From NCBI GenBank assembly GCA_003280895.1, contig QCDM01000002.1, forward strand, positions 62,001 through 126,000: 64,000 nt of DNA. Reading direction: 5' to 3'. Source of the DNA: Prochlorococcus sp. AG-355-I20. GTDB lineage: Bacteria > Cyanobacteriota > Cyanobacteriia > PCC-6307 > Cyanobiaceae. A program made the translations under genes and the position numbers. Below, in pieces: positions 52,946 to 63,833 of this stretch. Below the pieces are notes generated by a model. The model saw only the letters and a list, made by a program, of their open reading frames with translations, made no database searches and was not told the DNA's origin. Within the stretch, counting starts at the first letter, position 1, and each line of letters starts with the position of its first letter.

Positions 52946-54499
52946 ATGTCACCATTAGCTTTAGTAAGTGTCTCTGATAAAAAAAATTTAATCCCATTTT
53001 GTAAGGAATTGGTAGAGCAATTTAATTATAAAATCCTATCAAGTGGAGGAACTGCCAAACATCTTATAGAAGCAAAAATTCCAGTTATTAAAGTTGCAGA
53101 TTTTACTAATTCTCCTGAAATTCTTGGAGGAAGAGTTAAAACCTTACATCCAAAAATACACGGAGGGATATTAGCTAAAAGAAATGACGAGGAACATAAA
53201 AAAGATATTGAAGCCAACAATCTTAAGTTAATTGACTTAGTAGTTGTCAATTTATATCCTTTTAAAAAAACTGTAGATCAGGGAGCTAGTTGGGAAGATG
53301 CTATTGAAAATATCGATATCGGAGGGCCATCAATGATTCGTTCTGCAGCAAAAAATCATAAAGAGGTTTCCGTTTTAGTAGATCCTAGTCAGTATCAAAA
53401 TTTTCTTGAAGAAAGTAAAAAAGGTGAATTGAAAGACTCATATAAATCAAAATTAGCCCTTGAAGCTTTTCAACACACAGCAGACTATGACACTTCAATA
53501 TCTAATTGGATAAGAAAAGAAAAAGATTTACAAACTTCAAAATATATTGAATCTTATCCACTAATCAAAACCTTAAGATATGGGGAGAATCCACATCAAA
53601 AAGCTTTCTGGTATGGATTAAGTAACATTGGATGGAACTCAGCAGAACAATTACAAGGAAAAGACTTAAGTTATAACAATCTATTAGATCTAGAGTCAGC
53701 ACTTTCAACAGTTTTAGAATTTGGCTACGCAGAAAAAAATGAACTTGCAAACGACATGTTTGCTGCTGTTATTTTAAAACACAATAATCCTTGTGGTGCT
53801 TCAGTAAGTAATTCAGCTTCTAAAGCATTTTTGAATGCTTTGGAATGCGACTCTGTTAGTGCATTTGGAGGAATAGTTGCTTTTAATTCAAATTTAGATA
53901 GTGAGACCGCAATTCACCTCAAAGATATTTTCTTAGAGTGTGTCGTCGCCCCATCTTTTGATGAGGAAGCTTTAGAAATTTTAAAAGTTAAAAAGAATTT
54001 AAGAATTTTAAAGTTTTCAAAAGATCACCTTCCAAAAAAGAATCAAAATTCTACTAAATCAATAATGGGAGGATTACTAGTTCAAGATACTGATGATAGT
54101 GAAGAAAAAACTGAAAATTGGATTTCAGTAACTAATAAAAATCCGATTAATCAAATTAACTTAGATCTAAATTTTGCATGGAAAATTTGTAAACACGTTA
54201 AATCTAATGCCATTGTTATTGCAAAAGACCAAAAAACTATTGGGATTGGAGCTGGACAAATGAATAGAGTTGGAGCAGCAAAAATTGCATTAAAAGCAGC
54301 TGGAAGGTTATGTTCTGATGCTGTCCTGGCCAGCGATGGGTTTTTCCCATTTGCAGATACTGTAGAACTAGCAAATGAATATGGAATAAAAGCTATTATT
54401 CAACCTGGAGGAAGTCTAAGAGATCAAGAAAGTATTGATATGTGTAATTTAAAAGGAATTTCAATGGTATTTACGCAAAAAAGGCACTTTTTACATTAG
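52946..54499 (+). CDS. purH: Bifunctional AICAR formyltransferase/IMP cyclohydrolase
   Basis: LSSGGTAKHL, GGRVKTLHPKIHGGILA, RYGENPHQKAFWY, VAPSFDEEALEIL. Confidence 0.97.
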   Translation: MSPLALVSVSDKKNLIPFCKELVEQFNYKILSSGGTAKHLIEAKIPVIKVADFTNSPEILGGRVKTLHPKIHGGILAKRNDEEHKKDIEANNLKLIDLVVVNLYPFKKTVDQGASWEDAIENIDIGGPSMIRSAAKNHKEVSVLVDPSQYQNFLEESKKGELKDSYKSKLALEAFQHTADYDTSISNWIRKEKDLQTSKYIESYPLIKTLRYGENPHQKAFWYGLSNIGWNSAEQLQGKDLSYNNLLDLESALSTVLEFGYAEKNELANDMFAAVILKHNNPCGASVSNSASKAFLNALECDSVSAFGGIVAFNSNLDSETAIHLKDIFLECVVAPSFDEEALEILKVKKNLRILKFSKDHLPKKNQNSTKSIMGGLLVQDTDDSEEKTENWISVTNKNPINQINLDLNFAWKICKHVKSNAIVIAKDQKTIGIGAGQMNRVGAAKIALKAAGRLCSDAVLASDGFFPFADTVELANEYGIKAIIQPGGSLRDQESIDMCNLKGISMVFTQKRHFLH

Positions 54500-54500
54500 C

Positions 54501-55061
54501 CTAGGTTGATTTTGGATAATATGTAATCTTATTAGTTTTTCTGAATAAAGATAGCCTGCCTGGACCTGCACATAGAAAATAGAGAGAAATAGCACCATAT
54601 ATAAAAGACAATTCGAAAGCATAATTATGACCTTCAACCACTGCCAGAGGAAAACCTTCTAGTCCAGTATCAAGGAGATGAAAATATACTGCGAATGCCA
54701 TGGTAGAGAATAGACCAAGAGAAGAAAGCCTCGCAAAAATCCCTAAAGCCAATCCAACTGGGCATACAAGTTGAGTAATTGCTGCTCCAAAAGTCCAAAT
54801 AACAGGATCACCAGGCAAAAATGGGAAATACTTACCAACTACAAACTCTGCAAAACCTTGCGGATCCTGAAGTTTTTCTAGGCCATGGTGAATCATCAAA
54901 GCACAAAAACCTATTCTTAAAACAAAAATCGATAGTTCTCCAAGGATATTTACTTCTGACCCTGAAGATGAATTGGCAACTACAACTTCAACTTTTTGGG
55001 GCGCCTTAGTTCTATTCATACTTGCAGTTTGAACCTGATTAGTTTGTGCTTTGTCTTCCAT
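54501..55061 (-). CDS. DoxX-family membrane protein
   Basis: Four-TM DoxX pattern LRIGFCALMIHHGLEKL...FGAAITQLVCPVGLALGIFARLSSLGLFSTMAFAVYFHL. Confidence 0.88.
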   Translation of the reverse strand: MEDKAQTNQVQTASMNRTKAPQKVEVVVANSSSGSEVNILGELSIFVLRIGFCALMIHHGLEKLQDPQGFAEFVVGKYFPFLPGDPVIWTFGAAITQLVCPVGLALGIFARLSSLGLFSTMAFAVYFHLLDTGLEGFPLAVVEGHNYAFELSFIYGAISLYFLCAGPGRLSLFRKTNKITYYPKST

Positions 55062-55164
55062 ACTTCATTAATTTTTCATTATTCTAGTTAATAAAGTAGA
55101 TCATTTGGAATTATCTGACTAATAAATTAAAAAAACTAAGCAATTTTATAAATGAAAAACAAAT

Positions 55165-56361
55165 TCAGGAAGCAATATCAATTAACTTTTCAATAACATC
55201 CGCAACTACCTTATCAGGAGTGGATGCACCAGAGGTAATTCCAACATTAATTTTTCCACTAGGTAGAAAATTATTTTTAAGTTCTAATTCTGATCCAAGT
55301 GGTTTATGAAATATTGAGTTTTCTTTAACTGATATCCTATCTGGCGTATCAATGTGAAAAGAAGAAATATTTTTGTTAATTGCTATTTCTTGAAGGTGAG
55401 TAGTATTAGATGAATTGAAGCCTCCAATAACTACTAAAATATCAAGGTCTTCATCAACCAAAGAGAACATTGCATCTTGCCTTTCTTCAGTTGCATCACA
55501 AATAGTATTAAAAGCTAAAAAGTGACTATTTAAGTTTTCTGGTCCAAATTTCTTTAACATCGTCTTTTCAAAAACCTTTCCAATTTCCTCAGTCTCGCTC
55601 TTAAGCATAGTTGTCTGATTTGCAACTCCCACTTTATCTAAATCTTTATCAGGATCAAATCCATTAGAACAAGCTTTAGCAAATTTGTTCATAAACTCAT
55701 TTCTATTACCTCTGCCCAAAATATATTCAGAAACAAAGTTCGCTTCTTCAAGATCAAGTACAACTAAATATTTACCTGCGAATGAACTTGTAGCGAGAGT
55801 CTCTTCATGTTTAAATTTTCCGTGAATAATAGATGTGAAAACATGTTTTTTATGTTTTTCAACTGTGTGCCAAACCTTTGAAACCCATGGACAAGTTGTA
55901 TCAATAATGTGACAACCTTTTTCATGCAAGAGTTTCATTTCTTGGACAGTAGCTCCGAAAGCAGGAAGTATAACAACATCCCCATTAGAAACTAAAGAAA
56001 AATCTTTAATTCCATTTTTAGCTGAGATAAATTTTACATTCATTTTTCTTAAATGATCATTCACCGAGGGATTATGAATTATTTCATTTGTTATCCAAAT
56101 ATTCTCATTTGGGTAATGCCTTCTAGTTTCATAAGCCATTGCAACAGCTCTTTCAACTCCCCAACAGAAACCGAAAGCTTGGGCCAATTTAATATTTAGT
56201 CTGCCTTTAGTAAAAGAAAAATTATTATCCCTAATAGAACTTATCAAATCACTTTGGTAAGCTTCTTCTAACGCTTGAGCTCTTTTTGTTGGAGAATCGA
56301 AACCCCTTCTATTGTATCTATCAGAATGATGAAGAGATCTTCTAAAAGCTTGAGTGTCCAT
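55165..56361 (-). CDS. ispH: 4-hydroxy-3-methylbut-2-enyl diphosphate reductase
   Basis: [57 protein letters not shown]. Confidence 0.97.
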   Translation of the reverse strand: MDTQAFRRSLHHSDRYNRRGFDSPTKRAQALEEAYQSDLISSIRDNNFSFTKGRLNIKLAQAFGFCWGVERAVAMAYETRRHYPNENIWITNEIIHNPSVNDHLRKMNVKFISAKNGIKDFSLVSNGDVVILPAFGATVQEMKLLHEKGCHIIDTTCPWVSKVWHTVEKHKKHVFTSIIHGKFKHEETLATSSFAGKYLVVLDLEEANFVSEYILGRGNRNEFMNKFAKACSNGFDPDKDLDKVGVANQTTMLKSETEEIGKVFEKTMLKKFGPENLNSHFLAFNTICDATEERQDAMFSLVDEDLDILVVIGGFNSSNTTHLQEIAINKNISSFHIDTPDRISVKENSIFHKPLGSELELKNNFLPSGKINVGITSGASTPDKVVADVIEKLIDIAS

Positions 56362-56401
56362 CTTTCTATATTACAACGTTTTAAATAATTTTTCGTAAAA
56401 A

Positions 56402-56432
56402 AAAAGAAACCTGACATAAGTCAGGTTTCTTA
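56402..56432 (-). terminator. Rho-independent terminator downstream of amt1
   Basis: AGAAACCTGAC(56405-15)-ATAA-GTCAGGTTTCT(56420-30) with T-run on the minus strand. Confidence 0.88.
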
Positions 56433-56450
56433 AATCAATTTTCAATTAGA

Positions 56451-57911
56451 TTATTTAGCAGATGCAAAGTCTGGATATGCTTCCATTCCATGCTCTCCTA
56501 TATCCAATCCTTGAGTCTCTTCCTCTTCAGATACTCGGATTCCTCCGAATAAGCCTCCAATTACAGACCAGGCAATCCAGCAAGTAACTAGTGTCCAAAT
56601 AGCATAAGCTGCTGCACCAAGAGCTTGAACTAGAAGAAGGGTAATACCTCCGCCATTAAACAATCCCATACCGGCTCCATCACCTTGTACAGCTGTACCC
56701 CAAAGACCGATAACTACAGTACCCCATACACCACAAACTCCGTGAACAGAGAATGCACCTACAGGATCATCAATCTCAGCGGCATCTAGTGCTGCAACAG
56801 AAAATACAACGATGATTCCGCCTACTAGTCCTGCGAACCAGGCTCCAGCAAGAGTCATATCACCACAACCAGCAGTGATACTAACCAAACCAGCAAGAAT
56901 ACCATTAATTATCATTGTAAGATCAGGCTTACCTGAAGTTAATGTTGAAACAATAGTTGCACCAATAGCTCCAGCTGCTGCTGCTAGAGTAGTTGTTACA
57001 GCAACATATGGAACCCATTGATCCATAGCAAGTTGAGAACCGGGGTTAAATCCGTACCAACCTATCCATAGGACTAATGCACCTAAAGTAGCTATAGCCA
57101 TATTGTGTCCTGGCATAGCCTGTGGTTTCCCATCAGCGTATTTGCCAATTCTTGGTCCAAGAAGCATAGCTCCTACAAGACCCGCCCATGCTCCAACTGA
57201 GTGAACAATTGAAGAACCGGCAAAATCAACAAAACCTAAAGAATCAAGCCAACCACCATTCCATTTCCAGCTACCAGCAATTGGATATATAAATGCAGTT
57301 AATACAACAGCAAAAACAACAAATTCTCCAAATTTAACTCTTTCAGCAACAAGACCGGAAACGATAGTTGCCGCAGTTCCTGCAAAAGCAGACTGGAACA
57401 AGAAATCAACAGTTGGGACTAATCCAGCATCAGTTACCATATCTGCAGTAACTGTTGGATCAAAAAATAAGCCGCCAAAATAAAGCCAACCGTCGGCAAC
57501 ACTTCCTCCGTACATTAATGAATAGCCGATAAACCAATAAGAAGTTACAGCTAGAGCAAATACAAAGAGGTTTTTAGCAAGAATGTTAACAGCGTTCTTA
57601 GAACGGCACATACCTGCCTCAACCATAGCGAAACCGGCGTTCATAAAGATCACTAGGATAGTAGCGATCAAAAGCCATAAATTGTTAGCAAGAAAAGCTG
57701 CATTCAACTCAGGTAAATCAGCTGCGTGAGCTGAAAGATTAAAAATACCTAAACCAAACAAAGCTAGGGGAACAGTTGCAAGCCACAACATGGAGCGGTT
57801 TGAACTAAATCCTCGAATACTCCTCAAAAGGAGCATAGGTCCATTAACAAGACTTGCATCTTGAAGTTTGGACCTAGAGCGCCTTTGAGGCGTTTGCAAA
57901 GCAGTGGTCAT
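56451..57911 (-). CDS. amt1: Ammonium transporter
   Basis: Multi-TM Amt: FMNAGFAMVEAGMCRSKNAVNILAKN, HSVGAWAGLVGAMLLGPRIGKY, HGVCGVWGT. Confidence 0.96.
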   Translation of the reverse strand: MTTALQTPQRRSRSKLQDASLVNGPMLLLRSIRGFSSNRSMLWLATVPLALFGLGIFNLSAHAADLPELNAAFLANNLWLLIATILVIFMNAGFAMVEAGMCRSKNAVNILAKNLFVFALAVTSYWFIGYSLMYGGSVADGWLYFGGLFFDPTVTADMVTDAGLVPTVDFLFQSAFAGTAATIVSGLVAERVKFGEFVVFAVVLTAFIYPIAGSWKWNGGWLDSLGFVDFAGSSIVHSVGAWAGLVGAMLLGPRIGKYADGKPQAMPGHNMAIATLGALVLWIGWYGFNPGSQLAMDQWVPYVAVTTTLAAAAGAIGATIVSTLTSGKPDLTMIINGILAGLVSITAGCGDMTLAGAWFAGLVGGIIVVFSVAALDAAEIDDPVGAFSVHGVCGVWGTVVIGLWGTAVQGDGAGMGLFNGGGITLLLVQALGAAAYAIWTLVTCWIAWSVIGGLFGGIRVSEEEETQGLDIGEHGMEAYPDFASAK

Positions 57912-57964
57912 AAAAAAAAATTAGATCTGCAAAAAAACAGTTTTACTGTTTCCTTTCAAATTTA

Positions 57965-57970
57965 AATTTA
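57965..57970 (-). promoter_or_regulatory. Candidate -10 box (TAAATT) of amt1
   Basis: TAN3T hexamer 23 nt downstream of the NtcA site. Confidence 0.65.
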
Positions 57971-57993
57971 TTCAAAAAACTTATCAGTGTCTA

Positions 57994-58007
57994 GTAGTTG
58001 TTGATAC
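57994..58007 (-). promoter_or_regulatory. NtcA-binding site of amt1 (GTATCAACAACTAC)
   Basis: Exact GTA-N8-TAC palindrome, 23 nt upstream of TAAATT, upstream of ammonium transporter. Confidence 0.85.
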
Positions 58008-58090
58008 CTTTTTTATAGTTGCACCTCAAAAAATTATTTGTTAAATTAAAAAATTCTATTTTTAGAAGTTTCAAAATATCAAGATTTTAT

Positions 58091-58831
58091 TTATTTCAAA
58101 GGTTTAATTCCTCTCCATGATACGTGGTCTTTATGAAATTCAAAGGAACAAGGAATAGTTATCATCCCTGCACTTATGGATTCTCTAAAAAGATTGCCGT
58201 ATAAGGGATCTGCCTCATCTCCGGGGGAAAAAAAACAAGCGTCTTTTCTTGTAATACAAAGTACTAATACACTTTTACTTTCAGGAATTAATTCCTTTAA
58301 TTCTATGAGATGTTTTTGGCCTCTTTTCGTTACTGTATCAGGGAAAAGAGCAACATTTTCTCTAATCCAAGTCGTATTTTTAACCTCTATGTAAATGTTA
58401 CGTTTATCAGGATTTGAAGATTTTGGAGTTAAAAAAAAGTCAATTCTGCTTTTTTTATCTTTCCCATAAGGAACTTCAGATTTAATAGTCTCTATTTCTC
58501 CTATTATTTCGTCAAGCAAATTTTTCTCAATAACCTTTTTGATTAACTTATTTGCAAATAAAGTATTAATACCAACCCAAACCTCCTCATTTTTTGCATC
58601 TAAAACACATATCTGTTCCCAAGTAAAAGGTAATTTTCTTTTTGGAGAAGGGGAAACACTTATTCTTACCTTTGCTCCCTCACACAAAAGTCCCTTCATT
58701 GGGCCTGTATTGGCACAATGAGCAGTTACTACCTCTCCACTCTCTAATTTAATATCTGCAAGAAACCTTTTATACCTCTTGATTAAAACTCCTTCAATTA
58801 ATGGATCAAATTCAATTATCCGATCATTCAT
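58091..58831 (-). CDS. sfsA: Sugar fermentation stimulation protein homolog
   Basis: [47 protein letters not shown]. Confidence 0.95.
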   Translation of the reverse strand: MNDRIIEFDPLIEGVLIKRYKRFLADIKLESGEVVTAHCANTGPMKGLLCEGAKVRISVSPSPKRKLPFTWEQICVLDAKNEEVWVGINTLFANKLIKKVIEKNLLDEIIGEIETIKSEVPYGKDKKSRIDFFLTPKSSNPDKRNIYIEVKNTTWIRENVALFPDTVTKRGQKHLIELKELIPESKSVLVLCITRKDACFFSPGDEADPLYGNLFRESISAGMITIPCSFEFHKDHVSWRGIKPLK

Positions 58832-58862
58832 AAATATGTCGTTAGTTAAAAATCAAATATAA

Positions 58863-60485
58863 TTGAAACTTAAACTTCTTGAAAAATTTAGACGAATCCA
58901 AATGCATTCATTTCTAAAAAATAATGTTTTTTCAATTTCATTTGGTACTAGTCTTAGTAAATTAGCTGGATGTATAAGACAAATATTCATAGCTGCTGCT
59001 TTTGGAATTGGGGTAACATACGACGCATTTAATTATGCCTATATAATTCCAGGTTTTTTGCTAATAATCATTGGAGGTATTAATGGTCCCTTACATAACG
59101 CAGTCGTTGCAGTTATAACTCCCCTTAACAAAAAAAATGGAGGAATTGTTTTAACTCAAGTAAGCATAAAACTTTCAGTATTATTATTTGGTTTAGCTGT
59201 ATTGATTTACCTTAATTCGAGTTTATTAATTGAATTATTAGCCCCCAATTTAAGTTACGAAGCTAAATCAATCGCCACTTACCAATTAAAAATACTTACA
59301 CCTTGTATCCCTTTATCCGGATTCATAGGTTTAAGCTTTGGCGCCTTAAATTCCCAAAGAAAGTTCTTTTTATCGAGTATAAGTCCAGCGATTACAAGCC
59401 TAACTACCATTTTTTTTATTTTATTAAGTTGGATTATCAACCAAGAAAATGCATATTCTCATTTCTTTACTTATACGGGATTACTAGCTTTTGCAACTTT
59501 GACCGGAACTTTAATTCAGTTTTTTGTTCAAATTTCGGAAATAAATAAAATCGGTCTCTTAAGATTAGAGTCAAACTTCCAATTATTTAATGATGAAGAG
59601 AGTAGGATTTTCAAACTAATTTTTCCAGCATCTATCTCATCAGGTCTTACTCAAATTAATGTTTTTATCGATATGTTTTTCGCTTCAAGTTTTCAAGGAG
59701 CAGCATCGGGACTAGCTTACGGAAACTTTCTTATACAAGCTCCATTAGGCATATTATCTAACTCTTTGATTTTGCCATTACTTCCAAAATTCTCTAAATT
59801 GAGAAGTGATAAAGACTATATAGGCCTCCAAAAAAAATTGATCTCTGGAATAGAGTACTGTTTCTTGACAACTATTTTTTTAGCCGCATTTTTCATAACA
59901 TTTAATAATCAAATAGTACAGTTAGTTTTTCAGAGAGGATCTTTTGATTATTTAGCGGCTTTAAAAGTAAAGAATATATTAATTGCTTATGGAGTTGGCA
60001 TACCTTTTTATCTTTATAGAGATTTATTAGTAAGAACTTACTATTCAATAGAAAAAACAAACTTCCCTTTAAGGTCATCATTTGCAGGAATAATATTAAA
60101 TATTTTTTTTGATTGGTTTTTAATTGGTGCCCCAATTAATAATTTTGGGAATCTTTCTCCATATAATTTTGGAGTAGTGGGAATAATTTTATCTTCAGTA
60201 ATAGTCAACTTTATGGTTAGTGTTTTGCTTTCTTTTAATCTGAGAAATGAAAATATCCACTTGCCTAACTTGGATTTATTAAGGAAAATTATCCTCATGT
60301 TATTAGCGGCATTTATAGATAGCACCCTTTGTTTTACTATTCTTAAAACTACAAATAAATTCAATTCAATTCTCGGAGAATTTTCATTATTAATATTTGG
60401 ATCTCTAACTTTTTTTGTAATCTATTTTTTTCTTACAAAATGCCTGAAAGTAAATAAATTTAAAGTTTATAAAAAAAAGATTTAG
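58863..60485 (+). CDS. murJ: Lipid II flippase MurJ/MviN family (start may be ATG at 58902)
   Basis: MVF-family multi-TM: SKLAGCIRQIFIAAAFGIG, DMFFAS, VQLVFQRGSFD. Confidence 0.92.
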   Translation: MKLKLLEKFRRIQMHSFLKNNVFSISFGTSLSKLAGCIRQIFIAAAFGIGVTYDAFNYAYIIPGFLLIIIGGINGPLHNAVVAVITPLNKKNGGIVLTQVSIKLSVLLFGLAVLIYLNSSLLIELLAPNLSYEAKSIATYQLKILTPCIPLSGFIGLSFGALNSQRKFFLSSISPAITSLTTIFFILLSWIINQENAYSHFFTYTGLLAFATLTGTLIQFFVQISEINKIGLLRLESNFQLFNDEESRIFKLIFPASISSGLTQINVFIDMFFASSFQGAASGLAYGNFLIQAPLGILSNSLILPLLPKFSKLRSDKDYIGLQKKLISGIEYCFLTTIFLAAFFITFNNQIVQLVFQRGSFDYLAALKVKNILIAYGVGIPFYLYRDLLVRTYYSIEKTNFPLRSSFAGIILNIFFDWFLIGAPINNFGNLSPYNFGVVGIILSSVIVNFMVSVLLSFNLRNENIHLPNLDLLRKIILMLLAAFIDSTLCFTILKTTNKFNSILGEFSLLIFGSLTFFVIYFFLTKCLKVNKFKVYKKKI

Positions 60486-60772
60486 TTTTCAAAAAAACTT
60501 TCCAAAATCTCCTCTAACTCTAGAATTTGTGAGTTAGTTATTAAATTGATCAGTGGAATAGTGTTAACACCATCACCTACTTTTACATTTATTGCTTTCA
60601 AACTTATTTTCGCAGCCTCCAATGAGCCTTGATTTTTATTGCTTATACATTCAATAGCAAGATTTCTAGCTAGGCCAGCATCTCCAAGATATAAATTCCA
60701 CTTTTCTATTTTTATAAAAACCTTTTCTGAAATAATATTTTCTAGATCACTTATTCGTATCTGATAGTCCAT
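60482..60772 (-). CDS. DUF3181-like conserved cyanobacterial protein
   Basis: VFIKIEKWNLYLGDAGLARNLA...VKVGDGVNTIPLINLI. Confidence 0.7.
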   Translation of the reverse strand: MDYQIRISDLENIISEKVFIKIEKWNLYLGDAGLARNLAIECISNKNQGSLEAAKISLKAINVKVGDGVNTIPLINLITNSQILELEEILESFFEN

Positions 60773-60786
60773 AAATTAAAAATTAA

Positions 60787-61038
60787 TTAAGTTGATTGTT
60801 TTGAAGTATCTTTCGGTTTTTTCATAATCACAAATAGTAAATGAGAGGCTAAAAGAATTGACCAGAAAATTGCAAAATTATTAAAAAAAGCGATTTCATA
60901 TTTAATTTCTCTTAAAAGCCAAGTGCCACTTACTATGGTAGTAAATATCATGCAATGAATAACAAAATTTACTATTCGAGAAAAATGTTTATAGATGGGA
61001 TCCTCTGAATCACCATTTCCGTACCACTTTATAGGCAT
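60787..61038 (-). CDS. Small two-TM hypothetical protein
   Basis: 83 aa with two hydrophobic helices; 14 nt upstream of the DUF3181-like gene on the same strand. Confidence 0.65.
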   Translation of the reverse strand: MPIKWYGNGDSEDPIYKHFSRIVNFVIHCMIFTTIVSGTWLLREIKYEIAFFNNFAIFWSILLASHLLFVIMKKPKDTSKQST

Positions 61039-61125
61039 ATTAATAATTTAGATTGTTAATAATAGATATTTTACCGGAAATCTAGTTGACTAAGAGACCC
61101 TGAAACAGAGATATTACATAATTAT

Positions 61126-61199
61126 GCGCCTGTAGCTCAGTGGATTAGAGCACCTGACTACGGATCAGGGTGTCGGGAGTTCGAATCTCTCCAGGCGCG
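61126..61199 (+). tRNA. tRNA-Arg (ACG)
   Basis: GCGCCTG/CAGGCGC acceptor, anticodon loop ACTACGGAT, TTCGAAT T-loop. Confidence 0.96.
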
Positions 61200-61276
61200 T
61201 TTAAAATTATGAAATATTCTTTTTATATTTTTCTAAAAAATATCGTCTATATTATGAGTATTACTTATCAAATTCA

Positions 61277-62548
61277 ATGAATATTCTTCAAAATCTTAAA
61301 GAAAGTGATCCAGTAATATCAAATTTTATTAACTCTGAAAAAAATAGACAGGAAACTCATCTTGAGTTAATAGCAAGCGAAAATTTTGCATCAATTGCCG
61401 TCATGCAAGCTCAAGGATCAGTCCTTACAAATAAATACGCAGAGGGATTACCTCAAAAACGATATTACGGGGGATGTGAATTTGTTGATGAAATCGAAGA
61501 ATTAGCTATTCAAAGAGCAAAAAAATTATTTAATGCAAATTGGGCTAATGTGCAACCCCATAGTGGAGCACAGGCAAATGCTGCTGTTTTCCTAAGTTTA
61601 CTAAAACCTGGCGACACAATCCTGGGGATGGATTTATCTCATGGTGGACACTTAACTCATGGATCTCCAGTAAATATGAGTGGTAAGTGGTTTAATGCAG
61701 TTCACTATGGTGTAAACAAAGAAACTAGTGAATTAAATTTTGATGAAATAAGAGAGATAGCACTTGAAACGAAACCAAAATTGATAATATGCGGATATTC
61801 AGCTTATCCAAGAATAATCGATTTTGAATCATTTAGAAAAATTGCAGATGAAGTTGGTGCATTCTTAATGGCTGATATTGCACACATCGCAGGTCTTGTA
61901 GCAAGTAAAATTCATCCAAATCCAATTCGTTATTGTGATGTAGTAACTACAACTACTCATAAAACATTAAGAGGGCCTAGAGGAGGACTTATCTTGTGTA
62001 AAGATGCAGAATTTGGAAAGAAATTTGATAAATCTGTTTTCCCAGGAACCCAGGGGGGGCCTCTAGAACACATTATTGCAGCTAAAGCGGTTGCATTTGG
62101 AGAAGCCTTACAACCAGATTTTGTTAATTATTCCCAACAAGTAATAAAAAATGCAAAAGTTCTTGCTTCAACTTTAATAAATAGAGGTATTGATATCGTT
62201 AGTGGAGGCACTGATAATCATATTGTTTTACTCGATTTAAGAAGTATCAATATGACTGGGAAAATTGCTGACTTGCTCGTAAGTGAAGTGAATATCACTG
62301 CAAATAAAAATACTGTTCCATTTGACCCAGAATCACCTTTTGTAACCAGCGGGCTCAGGTTGGGTACTGCTGCTTTAACTACTAGAGGCTTTAATGAGAA
62401 TGCTTTTGCTGAAGTTGGCGAAATTATTGCTGATAGATTACTTAACCCAAACGATTCACTGATTGAGAGTCAATGTAAAGAAAGAGTATTAACCTTATGT
62501 AATCGTTTTCCTCTTTATGAAGGCAAACTTGAAGCATCAATTAAATGA
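61277..62548 (+). CDS. glyA: Serine hydroxymethyltransferase
   Basis: [47 protein letters not shown] (PLP Lys). Confidence 0.98.
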   Translation: MNILQNLKESDPVISNFINSEKNRQETHLELIASENFASIAVMQAQGSVLTNKYAEGLPQKRYYGGCEFVDEIEELAIQRAKKLFNANWANVQPHSGAQANAAVFLSLLKPGDTILGMDLSHGGHLTHGSPVNMSGKWFNAVHYGVNKETSELNFDEIREIALETKPKLIICGYSAYPRIIDFESFRKIADEVGAFLMADIAHIAGLVASKIHPNPIRYCDVVTTTTHKTLRGPRGGLILCKDAEFGKKFDKSVFPGTQGGPLEHIIAAKAVAFGEALQPDFVNYSQQVIKNAKVLASTLINRGIDIVSGGTDNHIVLLDLRSINMTGKIADLLVSEVNITANKNTVPFDPESPFVTSGLRLGTAALTTRGFNENAFAEVGEIIADRLLNPNDSLIESQCKERVLTLCNRFPLYEGKLEASIK

Positions 62549-63819
62549 GTCCTAATTCCAAGGGAGTTGAAATTCTTTCTATTGGAACAGAGCTACTTTT
62601 AGGAAATATCATAAACACAAATGCTCAATGGATTTCTGAACAGTTGTCTCTATTAGGCTTAAATCACTTTAGGCAATCAACTGTAGGTGATAATTGTGAT
62701 CGAATTATAAAAGTAATTCAAGAAATATCGAACAGAAGTAATCTTCTAATTACAACGGGTGGATTGGGACCCACCCCAGATGACTTAACTACTGAAGCAA
62801 TAGCCAATTCTTTTAATGTATCTCTTTTTGAAAGACCACACTTATGGGATGAAATTAAACAAAAACTTCCAAACTCAAAGCTCAAAGATGATTCCTCTAG
62901 CTTAAGGAAACAATGTTATTTCCCAAAAAATGCTCAAATAATTAATAACCCAAGGGGCACCGCTCCAGGAATGATATGGGAACCAATAAAAGGATTTACT
63001 ATTCTTACTTTTCCAGGAGTACCTAGTGAAATGAAAACTATGTGGGAAGAGACTGCGTATGATTTCATTAAGTCCAAATTCTCAGATAGTTATTCCTTTT
63101 TTTCAAATACTCTTAAATTTGCAGGAATTGGAGAATCTAGCGTTGCAGAAAAAATTAATGATCTATTAAATCTTAAAAATCCAACGGTTGCTCCATATGC
63201 AAACTTAGGAGAGGTTAAAATCAGAATCACCGCGCGAGCAAAGAATGACCTAGAAGCAAAAAATATAATTAAGCCCGTAAAAGAAAAATTAAAAAAAGAT
63301 TTTTCAAAGTTTATTTTTGGAGAGGATAATGATACTTTGCCAAGCGTTTTAATAAAAGAGTTAACTAAGAGGAACCAAAATATTGTTTTTGCTGAATCCT
63401 GTACAGGAGGACTTTTATCATCATCAATAACATCAATATCAGGTTCATCTCAAGTTTTTCAAGGTAGTATTGTTTCCTATAGTAATGAGCTAAAAAATTC
63501 ATTATTAAATATTTCTGAAGAAAAGCTTACAAAATATGGAGCTGTTTCTGAAGAAGTTTGTGAGGCCATGGCAATTAATGTAAAGGAGAAATTAGGAGCA
63601 GATTGGGCAATAGCAATTAGTGGAATAGCTGGTCCTAATGGAGGCAGTCCAGATAAACCAGTTGGACTTGTCTATATCTCAATTTCAGGACCGAATAATC
63701 ATATAACTAATATAAAAAAAATATTTAACTCAAACCGAAATAGAATTGAAATTCAAACACTAAGTGTAAATGTCTGTTTGAACAGCCTCAGATTAATCCT
63801 ATTATCAAATGGTAAGTAA
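62545..63819 (+). CDS. cinA: CinA-family protein (competence/damage-inducible)
   Basis: [65 protein letters not shown]. Confidence 0.96.
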   Translation: MSPNSKGVEILSIGTELLLGNIINTNAQWISEQLSLLGLNHFRQSTVGDNCDRIIKVIQEISNRSNLLITTGGLGPTPDDLTTEAIANSFNVSLFERPHLWDEIKQKLPNSKLKDDSSSLRKQCYFPKNAQIINNPRGTAPGMIWEPIKGFTILTFPGVPSEMKTMWEETAYDFIKSKFSDSYSFFSNTLKFAGIGESSVAEKINDLLNLKNPTVAPYANLGEVKIRITARAKNDLEAKNIIKPVKEKLKKDFSKFIFGEDNDTLPSVLIKELTKRNQNIVFAESCTGGLLSSSITSISGSSQVFQGSIVSYSNELKNSLLNISEEKLTKYGAVSEEVCEAMAINVKEKLGADWAIAISGIAGPNGGSPDKPVGLVYISISGPNNHITNIKKIFNSNRNRIEIQTLSVNVCLNSLRLILLSNGK

Positions 63820-63833
63820 CTATTTTTTACAAA

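Noticed and set aside
60041-60364. 107-aa and 77-aa minus-strand ORFs inside murJ
   Set aside because: Antisense shadows of the MurJ multi-TM coding sequence
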